Shown piece after piece: positions 1 to 7,763 of a stretch of 24,485 bases of DNA. Source of the stretch: Candidatus Omnitrophota bacterium (lineage in GTDB: Bacteria > Omnitrophota > Gorgyraeia > Duberdicusellales > Duberdicusellaceae); the NCBI GenBank assembly GCA_015486615.1, contig WFRI01000007.1, positions 1 through 24,485 on the forward strand, given 5' to 3'. Positions within the stretch are counted from its first letter, which is position 1. Every line of letters begins with the position of its first letter. The notes beneath the pieces are model-generated. The model saw only the letters and a list, made by a program, of their open reading frames with translations. It made no database searches and had not been told where the DNA came from. Both the position numbers and the translations under genes were made by a program.

Positions 1-25
1 GTTATTGTCTTATTATAAACTATTT

Positions 26-54
26 TTTATGAAAGCAAAAGGTAAAATTATAAT
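26..54 (+). promoter_or_regulatory. Possible promoter of the polyamine operon
   Basis: A perfect TATAAT lies at 49-54, about 65 bases before the proposed speD start. The hexamer 17 bases upstream (TTTATG at 26-31) matches the sigma-70 -35 box poorly. The sequence around it is very AT-rich, so a chance match is possible. Nothing else is recognisable in 1-119. Confidence 0.3.
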
Positions 55-119
55 ATTAACCTTATCAAAGTTTTTCAAGGGGGATGAGACACAAGGAATT
101 TTGCGGGACTAACGGAAAT

Positions 120-464
120 ATGAAATATGCCGGAGTTCATCTTATCATTGAGCTCTGGAGGGCAAACCACCTTAACTCCCTGCCAAAAATCAAAGAAGTC
201 TTAGAAAAATGTGTAACAGCCTGTAACGCCACATTGTTGAATGTCGATTTGCATGAATTTTCCCCTAATCAAGGCGTATCCGGAGTAGCGATACTTCAGG
301 AATCTCATATCAGCATACATACCTGGCCGGAATTTAAATATGCGGCTTTAGACATATTTGTCTGCGGGACAATTGATCCTTACAAAGCCGTCCCAGTGAT
401 AAAAGAGATGCTTACGCCGGAAGACATACAGATAGTCGAAATAAAACGGGGAATCCTGCATTAA
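120..464 (+). CDS. speD: S-adenosylmethionine decarboxylase proenzyme (class 1b SpeD)
   Basis: Makes decarboxylated AdoMet, the aminopropyl donor for spermidine synthesis, using a pyruvoyl group formed by self-cleavage. The family signature ESHISIHTWPE is present. Counting from this start, cleavage falls between Glu61 and Ser62, followed by His67, Trp69 and Cys82, with Ser54 upstream. These correspond to Ser55, Ser63, His68, Trp70 and Cys83 of the Thermotoga enzyme. Length is 114 aa, usual for the short bacterial form. An in-frame ATG at 84 would add 12 residues, but the AAGGGGG before it touches the start codon with no spacing. The ATG at 120 gives the normal family N-terminus (MKYAGVHLIIEL) and has a weak GGA three bases upstream. 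speE follows after 3 bases. Confidence 0.93.
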   Translation: MKYAGVHLIIELWRANHLNSLPKIKEVLEKCVTACNATLLNVDLHEFSPNQGVSGVAILQESHISIHTWPEFKYAALDIFVCGTIDPYKAVPVIKEMLTPEDIQIVEIKRGILH

Positions 465-467
465 CAA

Positions 468-1319
468 ATGGGAAAAAATTGGTTTTTCGAAACTTTGTCA
501 CCGGATGCAACTATAGGCTTGAGGGTCAAGAATACTCTCTATAAGAAAAAGTCTAAATTACAAAATATAAAAGTATTAGACACTTATTCTTTTGGCAGGA
601 CTTTGGTTTTAGACGGTATAATCCAGACTACTGAAAAGGACGAATTTATTTACCACGAAATGCTTACTCATCCTGTGATGTTAACTTCCAGCAGGCCTGA
701 AAACATACTGGTAATTGGCGCCGGAGACGGCGGAATTTTAAGGGAAGTTTTAAAATACCCGGTAAAAAAAATAACTCTGGTTGAAATAGATAAAACGGTT
801 ATCAATTTAAGCAAAAAATACCTTCCTTCTATTCATAAAAATTCCTTTGCCAGCAAAAAACTGAATTTGGTAATAGAAAATGGGGCAGAATTTGTAAAAA
901 ACACGAAAGAAGTATTTGATGTCGCTATAATAGATTCTCCTGACCCCGTAGGCCCGGCAAAAATACTCTTTTCGAAAAAATTTTATAAGAATATATACGA
1001 GATACTTTCTCCTGAAGGCATAATGGCGCGCCAAAGCGGTTCTACTTTTCTGCAGGAAAATGAACTTAAAGAAAACTATAAAATTCTAAAAGATATATTT
1101 CCTTATGTCTATATTTACACTGCCGGCATACCTACATATATCGGCGGCCTCTTTTCTTTTATAATGGCTTCTAAGACAAAGAAAACAGCGGATTTAACTG
1201 CTGCCGGTGAAAGAATAATAAAAAGTCTCAAAACCAAATATTATAACAGGGATATTCATAGAAGTTGTTTTATGCTTCCCGAATATATAAAAAAATTAAC
1301 CGGCTGGAAGGAGCAATGA
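468..1319 (+). CDS. speE: Spermidine synthase (polyamine aminopropyltransferase)
   Basis: Transfers the aminopropyl group of decarboxylated AdoMet to putrescine to give spermidine (or to a related diamine). The 283-aa length is typical. A small N-terminal beta domain is followed by a Rossmann methyltransferase-like fold. Visible motifs are YHEML at 62-66, the nucleotide loop GAGDGG at 84-89, the acidic end of the second strand (VEID, Glu106), and DSPDPVGPA at 156-164, whose two Asp residues bind the amines. It starts 3 bases after speD. Its stop overlaps the next gene in ATGATG, so the three genes look translationally coupled. Exact diamine preference cannot be read from sequence. Confidence 0.93.
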   Translation: MGKNWFFETLSPDATIGLRVKNTLYKKKSKLQNIKVLDTYSFGRTLVLDGIIQTTEKDEFIYHEMLTHPVMLTSSRPENILVIGAGDGGILREVLKYPVKKITLVEIDKTVINLSKKYLPSIHKNSFASKKLNLVIENGAEFVKNTKEVFDVAIIDSPDPVGPAKILFSKKFYKNIYEILSPEGIMARQSGSTFLQENELKENYKILKDIFPYVYIYTAGIPTYIGGLFSFIMASKTKKTADLTAAGERIIKSLKTKYYNRDIHRSCFMLPEYIKKLTGWKEQ

Positions 1320-1684
1320 TGAAGAAACAAATCACTTATGGATACGAATTAATAATTAACCTTTACGAATGCGATTTAAAAACTATATCTTCCCGCAGAA
1401 AAATCAAGGAATATGTAGATACTCTCTGCAGGTTGATAAAAATGAGGCAATACGGCAAAACCCTTATCCCTTATTTTGGGGAAAAAGCGCCTCATACTAA
1501 AGGCTACTCTTTAGTCCAGCTTATAGAAACAAGTTCTATAACCGGGCATTTTTCAGAGAGTCTTAACAGCGCTTATATAAATATATTCTCCTGCCAGTAT
1601 TTCAATAAAGAGAAAGCCCGAAAATTCACCAAAGACTTCTTCGGGGCAAAAAGAATAAAATCTTACTACATCAAAAGGAAATAA
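1316..1684 (+). CDS. Divergent SpeD-like pyruvoyl decarboxylase homologue
   Basis: A 122-aa protein that aligns end to end with the SpeD encoded 850 bases upstream, for example GYSLVQLIETSSITGH against GVSGVAILQESHISIH. Counting from ATG 1316, the residues needed for pyruvoyl formation are kept: Ser65, the putative cleavage serine Ser73, His78 and Cys93 (Thermotoga Ser55, Ser63, His68, Cys83). The residue before the cleavage site is Thr72 instead of Glu. HTWPE has become HFSES, so the Trp that stacks on the AdoMet adenine is Ser80. The start is set by GGAAGGAG just upstream and by overlap with the speE stop. It may be a pyruvoyl enzyme with another substrate, such as ornithine or arginine, or a non-catalytic partner of SpeD. 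Relationship to SpeD is well supported; function is inference. Confidence 0.8.
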   Translation: MMKKQITYGYELIINLYECDLKTISSRRKIKEYVDTLCRLIKMRQYGKTLIPYFGEKAPHTKGYSLVQLIETSSITGHFSESLNSAYINIFSCQYFNKEKARKFTKDFFGAKRIKSYYIKRK

Positions 1685-1708
1685 GTCCTGAATTTTCAGC
1701 CTTAATCT

Positions 1709-1791
1709 GTCCAATCCCCAATGCCGACATTGCCTTTCTACCCCTAAAAAAGCTACCACTAAAAAGCGCTAGGGTGCCGGTAAGAAAGCGG
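1709..1791. repeat. Dispersed repeat, copy A
   Basis: About 80 bases nearly identical to the repeat at 8993-9090. Shared blocks are CCCAATGCCGRCATTGCCTT, then CTAAAAAAGCTACCACTAAA, then GGGTGCCGGTAAGAAAGCG. This copy lacks an 18-base stretch that the other has just before the last block. It begins with the heptad GTCCAAT. It lies between the converging polyamine and mre operons and is probably non-coding. Confidence 0.8.
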
Positions 1792-1835
1792 GTCAAATAC
1801 CAATCTTCGATATTTTGCATAACCTTCGAAAATGC

Positions 1836-2132
1836 TTAATACTTGCTAATAAAAATAACAAAAATATCTTCAGGCAGGGTATCTTTTAATTTAGCAGAGA
1901 ATTCCTTTAAAGAAACATCCCGACTTAAAGAAAATACTGCTTCTTCGCAGGAAAGACTTCCTATCTTCAAAGCCGGAGTAAGAAAACTTATTTTTAACCT
2001 GGGTCTAAATCCCTGAGTAGGAACAAACGGCAGGTCTGCCCTCCTTATTGCACGGGAAAACAAAATATACAAATTAAGTTGGGACAAAAAAATGAAGTCG
2101 CCGCTTTTTAAAAAGGTTATTTTTACTTTCAT
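1836..2132 (-). CDS. Short DUF2344 / TIGR03936-like radical SAM-associated protein
   Basis: A 98-aa protein matching the N-terminal half of the DUF2344 family, which is found fused to or beside TIGR03960-type radical SAM proteins. The family pattern is visible near the start (KVKITFLKSGDFIFLSQLNL, then RAIRRADLPFVPTQGF). Family members as I know them are around 200 aa or more, so the C-terminal half is missing. No continuation appears in any frame between its stop and repeat copy A at 1709-1791. A longer start at 2201 would run 62 bases into the radical SAM gene; ATG 2132, 7 bases after that gene's stop and with AGGGAC upstream, fits the family N-terminus better. Function is unknown, possibly tRNA- or ribosome-related modification. 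Last gene of the mre operon. Confidence 0.75.
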   Translation of the reverse strand: MKVKITFLKSGDFIFLSQLNLYILFSRAIRRADLPFVPTQGFRPRLKISFLTPALKIGSLSCEEAVFSLSRDVSLKEFSAKLKDTLPEDIFVIFISKY

Positions 2133-2139
2133 AGTATCG

Positions 2140-3819
2140 CTACAGTCCCTTATGCCCGGATAAATGTGCCCAGGCAGAAGGCGAGAATTTATAACTTCCA
2201 AGATATTGCTGTCTGTCTATGTTAAACTTATCAAAAGATTTGTCCCAAAGATAAAGAGTAAAATTATCCCGGTAGTCTGCCCGTGATTTTACCAGATTCC
2301 AAAAAACGTCTTCAATAACCAACGCTATATTTCTGTCCCCGCGGGAAAGAATTGTTTCCAAAACCTGCCGGCCTATATCAGGATAAATAAATCTAACACC
2401 GTATATACGAGAAATTTCCTTCCTTAAAAACTTTATTTTATCTTCTAATTCCTCTATATCTTCCATCCTTTCTCTTTCAAATCTGCTAAAGGGTTTAGGC
2501 ATAAAGCAGGAGATACTGATATTGAACTGGATTTTTCTGCGGGAGGCCCTTCTGCATAAATAGTAAAAATCCTTTACCAGCCGCGGGATTTCCCAGACAT
2601 CCTGTTTTGTCTCAGACGGCAGGCCGGCCATAAAATAAAGTTTGAGCGTGGTAAAGTTTGAAACTCCGAATATTTTAGCCACATCCTCCAGCGCGCTTAT
2701 ATCTATCTCTTTGGCAATAAAAGTTCTCAGCCTCTCAGAAGCAGCCTCTACAGCAATAGTAATTCCTCCGCTGCTTAAAGGCAGAAATTTCTCTAAGACT
2801 GTGCCGATACTTTTGTCCAGACGCAGAGAAGGCAAAGATAGTTTGATTTTGTTGCCTAGAGAAAATTTTACAGCCCTGTCCAGAATAGAATTTATCTGCG
2901 AATGGTTTACAGTAGAAAGACCCAGTAAAGACATACTTTCATAGCCGGTATTATAGTAAATGTCCTCTATAAGTGATAAAATCAATCCTTCATCCCTCTG
3001 CCGGTAAGGAGAATATATGGCCCTGGCCTGGCAGAACTTACAGCGGTTTGGGCAGCCGCGGCTTATTTCTACCACGGCTCTGTCATGAACAGTCTGTATA
3101 TAAGGGACTAAAGGTTTTCGGGGAATAAATATTTTATTTATATCCCGGGCAAAAACCCTAACCGGGAAAACAGATTTTTTATCTTCTTCAGCAGAGAAAT
3201 TATATCCCTTAGGGCCCTTTCTCAATGAAAAAAAAGAAGGCGCATAAAATCCTTCCACCTGACTGATATTTTCCAGAATCTGTTCTTTAGAAGAGTTTTT
3301 AAAAGAAGATAGTATGTTTACAAATTTTCCGGCCTGGGGTTCAAATTCGCCGAGGTAGAAAGCATCAACAAAAGCAGATAAGGGTTCAGGATTAGGCAGG
3401 CCTCCGACAATTACCAAAGGCCTCTTCCGCTGTTTTTCCGCTAAAGGGATTTTAGCCAGATAGAGCATCCACAAAAAATTGATAAAATTGAGTTCGCTGT
3501 TTATGGTAAAACCCAAAGCATCAAATTCCCGCAAAGGAGTTTTAGACTCCAAAGAAAACAATTCTATGTTTTTGTCAATAAGAAAATCCCTTAAATCCTC
3601 TGCCGGCAAAAAACAACGTTCGCAGGCTGTATTGTCAAAACTGTTTAGAAGGCGGTAAACTATATTAAAGCCTAAACTGCTCATTCCCACTTCATATAAC
3701 TCCGGGAAACAAAGGCATATTCTCAAAGAGTATCTTGCGGATTTAAAATCCTTCTTGGGCAAATTCCATTCCCTGCCTAAATACCTTAAAGGCCTGCGGA
3801 AATCAGCAAAATTAATCAT
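2140..3819 (-). CDS. B12-binding/radical SAM protein, TIGR03960-like
   Basis: A 559-aa radical SAM protein. The cluster-binding motif CxxxCxxC is in RGCPNRCKFCQA (Cys256, Cys260, Cys263). It sits after a roughly 200-residue N-terminal region of the B12-binding-like type (VGMSSLGFNIVY near residue 43, VIVGGLPNPEPLSAF near 136). The middle and C-terminal parts carry typical barrel segments (GGITIAVEAASERLR, LYFMAGLPSET). The family is widespread next to DUF2344 proteins and its reaction is, to my knowledge, not established. Its ATG overlaps the rodA stop by 4 bases (ATGA), and the DUF2344 gene follows within 7 bases, so it is co-transcribed with the shape genes. Confidence 0.85.
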   Translation of the reverse strand: MINFADFRRPLRYLGREWNLPKKDFKSARYSLRICLCFPELYEVGMSSLGFNIVYRLLNSFDNTACERCFLPAEDLRDFLIDKNIELFSLESKTPLREFDALGFTINSELNFINFLWMLYLAKIPLAEKQRKRPLVIVGGLPNPEPLSAFVDAFYLGEFEPQAGKFVNILSSFKNSSKEQILENISQVEGFYAPSFFSLRKGPKGYNFSAEEDKKSVFPVRVFARDINKIFIPRKPLVPYIQTVHDRAVVEISRGCPNRCKFCQARAIYSPYRQRDEGLILSLIEDIYYNTGYESMSLLGLSTVNHSQINSILDRAVKFSLGNKIKLSLPSLRLDKSIGTVLEKFLPLSSGGITIAVEAASERLRTFIAKEIDISALEDVAKIFGVSNFTTLKLYFMAGLPSETKQDVWEIPRLVKDFYYLCRRASRRKIQFNISISCFMPKPFSRFERERMEDIEELEDKIKFLRKEISRIYGVRFIYPDIGRQVLETILSRGDRNIALVIEDVFWNLVKSRADYRDNFTLYLWDKSFDKFNIDRQQYLGSYKFSPSAWAHLSGHKGL

Positions 3820-4907
3820 TTATTAAGGCGGTAGATATTAACAGCAATTCCCAAAAGGATAAAGTTGATAAGATAATAGCTTCCTCCATAACTTAAAAAA
3901 GCCAAAGGAATTCCTACAACCGGCAAGAGGCCGCTTACCATAGCGATATTTATAAAAATATGGATAAAAAATAAGGAAAAAATTCCCACGGCCAGATACA
4001 TTCCGAATTTGTCCCTGCTGGTTCCGGCAATGTCTAAAATGTTTACCAAAAGCAGGTAATATAAGAATAAAAGCACGCACACGCCAACAAAACCCCATTC
4101 TTCCGCCACTACTGTAAAAATAAAATCCGTGTGCCGGGCAGGGATAAAATTCAGCTGGCTCTGGGTGCCTGCAAGAAAACCTTTACCCAGCAGACCTCCG
4201 GAGCCTATGGCTATTTTTGACTGAATAATTGTATATCCTGTGCCCAAAGGGTCTATGTTGGGATTTAGAAAAACCATTATCCTCTCTCTTTGATAAGGTT
4301 TAAGAAAATGCCAGCCCACTGGAATGCAGGTAATAAAGGCCAATAAGATAATAAATAAGTTTATCCGGCGCATCCCGCAGCCCCAGGCCATAAGGGAAAA
4401 AAGAAAAATAATGACCAAAGATGTGCCTAAATCCGGCTGTCTGTAAATCAGAAATATAATTGCCAACAGCGGCAAAAAAGGATAAAGCACTTCTTTTTTA
4501 AAAGAATCCAGACAGCCGGCAGAAAAACCGCCTAAATAAACCGTAAACATCCTGGCAGTTAAGAAAAGAGCCGCAAGTTTAGCAAATTCTGAAGGTTGAA
4601 GGCTGAACAATCCAAAATCCAGCCAGCGCCTAGCGCCCATCCGCACCTGGCCGAACAAAGCCACGCCTAAAAGCAAAGCCGCAACTACAGCATAAATAAA
4701 CCAGGCCCCGTCAAAAAATACACGGTAGTTTACAAAGCAAAAAACAGCAAATACTACCCAGCCTAAACATACCCAAAATATCTGTCTAAAAAACAAACTC
4801 CTGCCGGTAAAATCTCCCTGACGATGCAAAGCGCTAAACAAAACTAAAAGCCCGATTACGTTCAGGAAAAAAGTTATTGATGCCAATATCAGTGTTTTAT
4901 TCTTCAT
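3816..4907 (-). CDS. rodA: Peptidoglycan glycosyltransferase RodA (SEDS family)
   Basis: Inner-membrane glycan polymerase of the elongasome, partner of PBP2. At 363 aa it is normal for the family and carries about ten hydrophobic segments. SEDS signatures are GARRWLDFGLFSLQPSEF at 91-108 and ARHTDFIFTVVAEEWGF, where Asp261 corresponds to the essential Asp of Escherichia coli RodA. The C-terminal SYGGS motif (LAFLSYGGSYYLINF) is also present. Start and stop overlap mrdA and the radical SAM gene by 4 bases each, so translation is coupled along the operon. The presence of mreBCD and PBP2 alongside argues for RodA rather than FtsW. Confidence 0.95.
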   Translation of the reverse strand: MKNKTLILASITFFLNVIGLLVLFSALHRQGDFTGRSLFFRQIFWVCLGWVVFAVFCFVNYRVFFDGAWFIYAVVAALLLGVALFGQVRMGARRWLDFGLFSLQPSEFAKLAALFLTARMFTVYLGGFSAGCLDSFKKEVLYPFLPLLAIIFLIYRQPDLGTSLVIIFLFSLMAWGCGMRRINLFIILLAFITCIPVGWHFLKPYQRERIMVFLNPNIDPLGTGYTIIQSKIAIGSGGLLGKGFLAGTQSQLNFIPARHTDFIFTVVAEEWGFVGVCVLLFLYYLLLVNILDIAGTSRDKFGMYLAVGIFSLFFIHIFINIAMVSGLLPVVGIPLAFLSYGGSYYLINFILLGIAVNIYRLNK

Positions 4908-6580
4908 AATAAATCTTTTATTTTGCTTAAAAAATTATAAGCCACCCTGCAGGAATAATAACTTGAGCCGCTGTGTTCAGTAAAAACCACAATAACATAT
5001 TTTTTATTTTTGTAAGAAAAAAAACCCGCAAACCAGCCATGCGCCCGGCCATGAGGATTCTGGGCAGTGCCGGTTTTGCCGGAAATTTTAAAAGGCAATG
5101 AATTGAGAATATGTGCTGTTCCTTCAGGATTTGCTATCACGGCCCTTAAGCCTCTATTCACCTCATTTATATATTTAGAAGGTATTGCTAAAACCTCTTT
5201 AGGTCTGACCACAGGGATATTGCCTATATATTTGGCTATATGCGGCCAGGCAAGCGCGCCTTTATTGGCGAAAAAACTAATAAGTTTTGCCACTTGAATA
5301 GGCGTAGCCAGAAGGTATCCCTGGCCTATTGATAAATTAGCAGTATCTCCGGGATACCACTTCTGGTGCAAAAACTTTTTTTTCCAGGCAACAGAAGGCA
5401 CAAAACCTGCTTTTTCATAAGGCAAATCTATTTTAGTTTTTGCCCCCAAGCCTAACTTAACAGCATATTTGTGCAGTAATACCGGGCCTAATTTTAAGCC
5501 CACATTATAAAAATAGATATTGCAGGAATGATACAACCCTTGCTCTAAATCCTGCCATTGGTGGGCTTTCTCGCAAAGATAATCTCTGTCTCCTATGCGC
5601 ATTTTGCCCAGGCACAGGAATTTATCTTTAGGACTTATTCTTCCTTCTGCCAGGCCGGCTAAAGAAACGACCGTTTTAAATACAGAACCCAAAGGATATT
5701 CGCCCTGGACTGCCCGATTAAACAGAGGATTGGTTTTATTACGAATTATCCTTCCTGCCTTCTGTTTGTTGAATAAATCTTTCACAGCAAAAGACGGCGA
5801 ATTGGCTAAAGTTAGGATTTCCCCGGTTTCAGCGTCCATAAGAATAATACAGCCTATTTGCCCCCGGAAACTGTCAAAAGCGGCTTGCTGCAAATCTTTG
5901 TCTATAGTAAGAATTATATCTCTGCCTTTCACTGAAGACTTACGGCTTAAATAATTTACAATATGGCCGTTAGCATCAACTTCTACCTGTTCTCCTCCGG
6001 GACTTCCCCTTAAGTAATCGTTGTAATATTGCTCTATACCGGTATATCCTACGCTTTCGTTGATTTTATAGCCGTATTTAAGCAGATATAAAGACTTGCG
6101 CTGAAGTTTGCGGGTATAGCCTAAAATATGGGAAAGGATATAAGGATATAAAATTTCCCTTTTAAACCTGCGCCGGACAATTATTCCGGGCAGATTTTTA
6201 TCTTCTAAAGCAATAATTTTTTCTTTGTCGGAAGTTACATATATCTGCGCCGGGATAAAAGGGGCAATAATATTTTTTTTAAGATTGCTTTTAAGACTAC
6301 CCGCAGAAGCACCTAATGCTTCTGCTGCCCGGGAAATAATTTCATCATTTTTTTTTAATGAAGGCATAATTCCTACCTCGAAAACAAAATCATTCCTTAC
6401 CAAAAGCCTTCCTTTACGGTCGTAAATATTGCCCCGGGGAGCAGGCTGGGGAATAAGCCTTATATAATTTTTCCGGGATTCTTCACGGTAATAATTTCCC
6501 TTTATCAGCTGGCAGTAAAATAAAAACCCCAGAAGTATAATCAAACCAATGCCGGTTAATTTTTTAAGCGGCCTATCCAT
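4904..6580 (-). CDS. mrdA: Penicillin-binding protein 2, elongasome transpeptidase
   Basis: Cross-links peptidoglycan during cell elongation together with RodA. The 558-aa protein has one N-terminal membrane helix (about residues 8-25), a dimerisation domain with RGNIYDRKGRLL at 49-60, and a transpeptidase domain. All three active-site motifs are present: SVFK (Ser299-Lys302, within YPLGSVFK), SCN (352-354) and KTGT (502-505). The usual PGSTFK is PLGSVFK here, a mild variation. Its start lies 25 bases inside the mreD end and its stop overlaps the rodA start. It is a little shorter than E. coli PBP2 and no motif is missing. Confidence 0.95.
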   Translation of the reverse strand: MDRPLKKLTGIGLIILLGFLFYCQLIKGNYYREESRKNYIRLIPQPAPRGNIYDRKGRLLVRNDFVFEVGIMPSLKKNDEIISRAAEALGASAGSLKSNLKKNIIAPFIPAQIYVTSDKEKIIALEDKNLPGIIVRRRFKREILYPYILSHILGYTRKLQRKSLYLLKYGYKINESVGYTGIEQYYNDYLRGSPGGEQVEVDANGHIVNYLSRKSSVKGRDIILTIDKDLQQAAFDSFRGQIGCIILMDAETGEILTLANSPSFAVKDLFNKQKAGRIIRNKTNPLFNRAVQGEYPLGSVFKTVVSLAGLAEGRISPKDKFLCLGKMRIGDRDYLCEKAHQWQDLEQGLYHSCNIYFYNVGLKLGPVLLHKYAVKLGLGAKTKIDLPYEKAGFVPSVAWKKKFLHQKWYPGDTANLSIGQGYLLATPIQVAKLISFFANKGALAWPHIAKYIGNIPVVRPKEVLAIPSKYINEVNRGLRAVIANPEGTAHILNSLPFKISGKTGTAQNPHGRAHGWFAGFFSYKNKKYVIVVFTEHSGSSYYSCRVAYNFLSKIKDLL

Positions 6581-7011
6581 TTTTGAATTATATAAAAGAT
6601 TAAAGAAGCGCCTGCGGCATTTTCAATAAATACCAAAATGAACTGAGAAAAACTGAAGCCTGCGCTGTTTAAGAAAAAATACATCCCTAAAACATATAAA
6701 AAAACCCAGACCCACACGAAAAAGACAACTTGCACAGGACTAATCTCAAAATAAGATAAAACCTTCTTAAACGACAGGCAAAACACAAGGTAGATTAAGA
6801 CCCAAGCTCCTAAGGTATTGCTGAATATATCTTCTGCCATACCTGCGGCAGCAGCGTAAAGAATCAGCCAGCGCCAGGGCAGGTATAAGGATAAACTCAA
6901 CAGCCCCCAAAGGATGAAATTAAACATAACTAACCCCAAAAAAGGCATTGCCTGTAGAACAAATAGGATAAAAAAGCAAATAAGAGACCTCAGAAAGAAA
7001 TTAATCTTCAT
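6556..7011 (-). CDS. mreD: Rod shape-determining protein MreD
   Basis: A 151-aa membrane protein of mostly hydrophobic residues with about five membrane segments. It is poorly conserved in sequence like MreD proteins generally. The internal pattern LPWRWLILYAAAAGMAEDIF with a following LGAWVLIY is typical (the family usually has a Gly-x-x-x-Asp-containing helix here). Position between mreC and mrdA fixes the call. Start and mreC stop overlap as ATGA. Role: inner-membrane part of the MreBCD elongation complex. Confidence 0.9.
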   Translation of the reverse strand: MKINFFLRSLICFFILFVLQAMPFLGLVMFNFILWGLLSLSLYLPWRWLILYAAAAGMAEDIFSNTLGAWVLIYLVFCLSFKKVLSYFEISPVQVVFFVWVWVFLYVLGMYFFLNSAGFSFSQFILVFIENAAGASLIFYIIQKWIGRLKN

Positions 7012-7763
7012 TGCTCAGGATTTACTAAAACCAATAAATCCTCTAAATAAGTCTTTTTTGCCGAAGGCTTGACAAATACATTTAAAGACAAAGTTTTCTC
7101 ATCTCTGCGCACTAACGAAACATACCCTAAGGTAATATTGGCAAACTGCTGATTTAACACTTCTACTTTATCCCCAGGTTTTACAGAGGTATTATAGTCT
7201 AAATATTTCAGCCGGCCATAGGAAAGTATACTCCCTTCAAAAACCCCGCTGTCTCCGGCAGTCTTAACTCCGATCTTAAAATTTCTATTCCAGACTGTAA
7301 TTACTTCCGAATATTTAGGCCGGACAGAAGAGACCCTGCCGATTAAATTTCCCTGCGCATCAACTGCTATACTGCCTTTAGTTATACCGTCAGCACTTCC
7401 CTTGTCAATAATCAAATAATCCCGGCCGCTTACAGGGACTCTTGCTAAAACCTGGCAAAAAACCGTCTTATTATTTTTGTGCAGGTTTTTCAGCCCTAAT
7501 AAAGATTTTAAACGCTGGTTTTCTTTTAATAATTCCCGGCTGCTCCTTAACTCCATCTTCAGGCTTAGAAGGGACTTTTTCAAAACTGCATTTTCCTGCT
7601 TCAATTTGCTTACTAAAGCCAAATTCCTGAAAAAACCTGTATTTTTTGAGAATACCGGCAGGCTGTCTTTAACCCAGGTATAGAGTATTTTTTCTCCTAT
7701 TAAAACAAAGCAGAAAATTAGGCTGGATATGAAAAGGTTTTTATATTTTTGTTGAAGACGCAA
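7008..7763 (-). CDS. mreC: Rod shape-determining protein MreC
   Basis: A 251-aa protein with one N-terminal membrane helix (about 11-28), a coiled-coil segment (about 52-90) and a periplasmic beta-rich domain containing IDKGSADGITKGS and DAQGNLIGRVSSV. It links MreB to PBP2/RodA. The start codon is TTG, reached 23 bases inside mreB; an in-frame TAA two codons upstream rules out a longer version, and the next ATG would delete the membrane helix. The ribosome-binding site is weak, so translation probably depends on coupling to mreB. Confidence 0.92.
   Translation of the reverse strand: MRLQQKYKNLFISSLIFCFVLIGEKILYTWVKDSLPVFSKNTGFFRNLALVSKLKQENAVLKKSLLSLKMELRSSRELLKENQRLKSLLGLKNLHKNNKTVFCQVLARVPVSGRDYLIIDKGSADGITKGSIAVDAQGNLIGRVSSVRPKYSEVITVWNRNFKIGVKTAGDSGVFEGSILSYGRLKYLDYNTSVKPGDKVEVLNQQFANITLGYVSLVRRDEKTLSLNVFVKPSAKKTYLEDLLVLVNPEQ

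Noticed and set aside
2133..2201. Longer start for the DUF2344 protein at 2201
   Set aside because: It would overlap the radical SAM gene by 62 bases and add residues that do not fit the family N-terminus.
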